Positions 60,236 through 60,428 of a stretch of 60,428 nucleotides of DNA are shown one piece after another. This DNA is from JAKACU01 sp021821185 (lineage in GTDB: Bacteria; Bacillota; Bacilli; Alicyclobacillales; SLC66). The stretch spans positions 1-60,428 of the forward strand of contig DAHWJX010000137.1 in assembly GCA_027343965.1 (NCBI GenBank), read 5' to 3'. The position numbers and the translations under genes were made by a program. The first letter of the stretch is position 1. Each line of letters opens with the position of its first letter. Below the pieces are notes generated by a model. That model was not told where the DNA came from. It did not search any database and worked only from the letters and a program-made list of their open reading frames with translations.

Positions 60236-60428
60236 TGTTGGAGACTCATGAAAAGGCATCGCGCATATCTCCTGTGCATGTGTTTCAGGAATTGGAAGTA
60301 ACGATTGATCGCCTGGGTTATCGCGGCGAAGGAGTTGCGCGATTTGAAGGCTTCACGATTTTTGTGGAGCAGGCTTTACCGGGTGAGCGTGTCCTCGTCA
60401 AAGTGACTAACGTGGAAAAATCCTATGC
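60235..60428 (+). CDS. rlmCD: 23S rRNA (uracil-5-)-methyltransferase RlmCD-like (3' end outside window)
   Basis: The first 64 codons of a gene running off the window. After a short leader, 'LEVTIDRLGYRGEGVARFEG' then 'FTIFVEQALPGERVLVKVTN' is the TRAM domain that begins TrmA/RlmCD-type methyltransferases. In B. subtilis yerS (rlmCD) lies just after dgkB, supporting the call. ATG 60235 has GAGAGG eight bases upstream. The catalytic domain is not visible, so the exact target uridine is inferred from order. Confidence 0.85.
   Translation, partial: MLETHEKASRISPVHVFQELEVTIDRLGYRGEGVARFEGFTIFVEQALPGERVLVKVTNVEKSY

Overview
The window is a chromosomal segment of an endospore-forming, low-to-mid GC Firmicute (Bacilli). 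The main evidence is that positions 1-18636 follow the Bacillus subtilis spoIIE-to-lysS neighbourhood: yabR, spoIIE, yabS, yabT, tilS, hpt, ftsH, coaX, hslO, cysK, folP, folK, a yazB-like HTH gene, dusB and lysS. The right end matches the B. subtilis pcrB-pcrA-ligA and gatCAB-dgkB-rlmCD blocks. A menaquinol/ubiquinol-type haem-copper oxidase, a PHS-family phosphate symporter and heavy use of TTG start codons would fit an Alicyclobacillaceae-like acidophile, but that placement is an inference and was not tested.

Layout. 1-9116: end of an S1-domain gene, a small DUF2759-like membrane protein, a dCMP deaminase (minus strand), the sporulation phosphatase SpoIIE, the VWA/kinase pair YabS-YabT, a split ThrE-type exporter, TilS and Hpt. 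9198-18636: FtsH, CoaX, Hsp33, CysK, folate genes folP-folK, a small HTH protein, DusB, GreA with its own promoter and leader hairpin, and LysS. 18751-19089: four tRNAs (Gly-GCC, Ile2-CAT, Arg-ACG, Gly-TCC) with a terminator. 19256-20840: a prophage lysis remnant (cut gene, HNH-like protein, endolysin, holin).

21192-33694 is an accessory stretch: an EamA permease, the phosphate symporter, an ArsR-type gene broken by a TGA, a sugar epimerase behind a perfect cre match, a Gfo/Idh/MocA oxidoreductase, a heterodimeric ABC exporter, SerC, MarC, a flavin-reductase fragment and a TIGR01777 epimerase. 33949-37777 holds the four-subunit quinol oxidase operon. 37830-46699 holds glycyl-tRNA synthetase with an uncharacterised methyltransferase, an NCS1 permease, pepF interrupted by a TAG, an XRE regulator, an archaeal/eukaryotic-type ProS and a GNAT protein. 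46775-60428 holds an XRE regulator, a Fur-family regulator, a YerC/TrpR-like regulator, PcrB, tRNA-Pro, purEK, pcrA-ligA, a WecA/TagO transferase, gatCAB, dgkB and the start of rlmCD.

Functionally the segment is mostly housekeeping: translation (three aminoacyl-tRNA synthetases, GatCAB, tRNA modification by TilS and DusB), proteostasis, folate and purine synthesis, DNA repair, respiration and sporulation. I found no CRISPR array, transposase, integrase, defence island or clear new multi-gene system. The best leads are the regulatory hairpins, three decaying genes, the prophage scar beside the tRNAs and an uncharacterised methyltransferase with a long extra N-terminal region.
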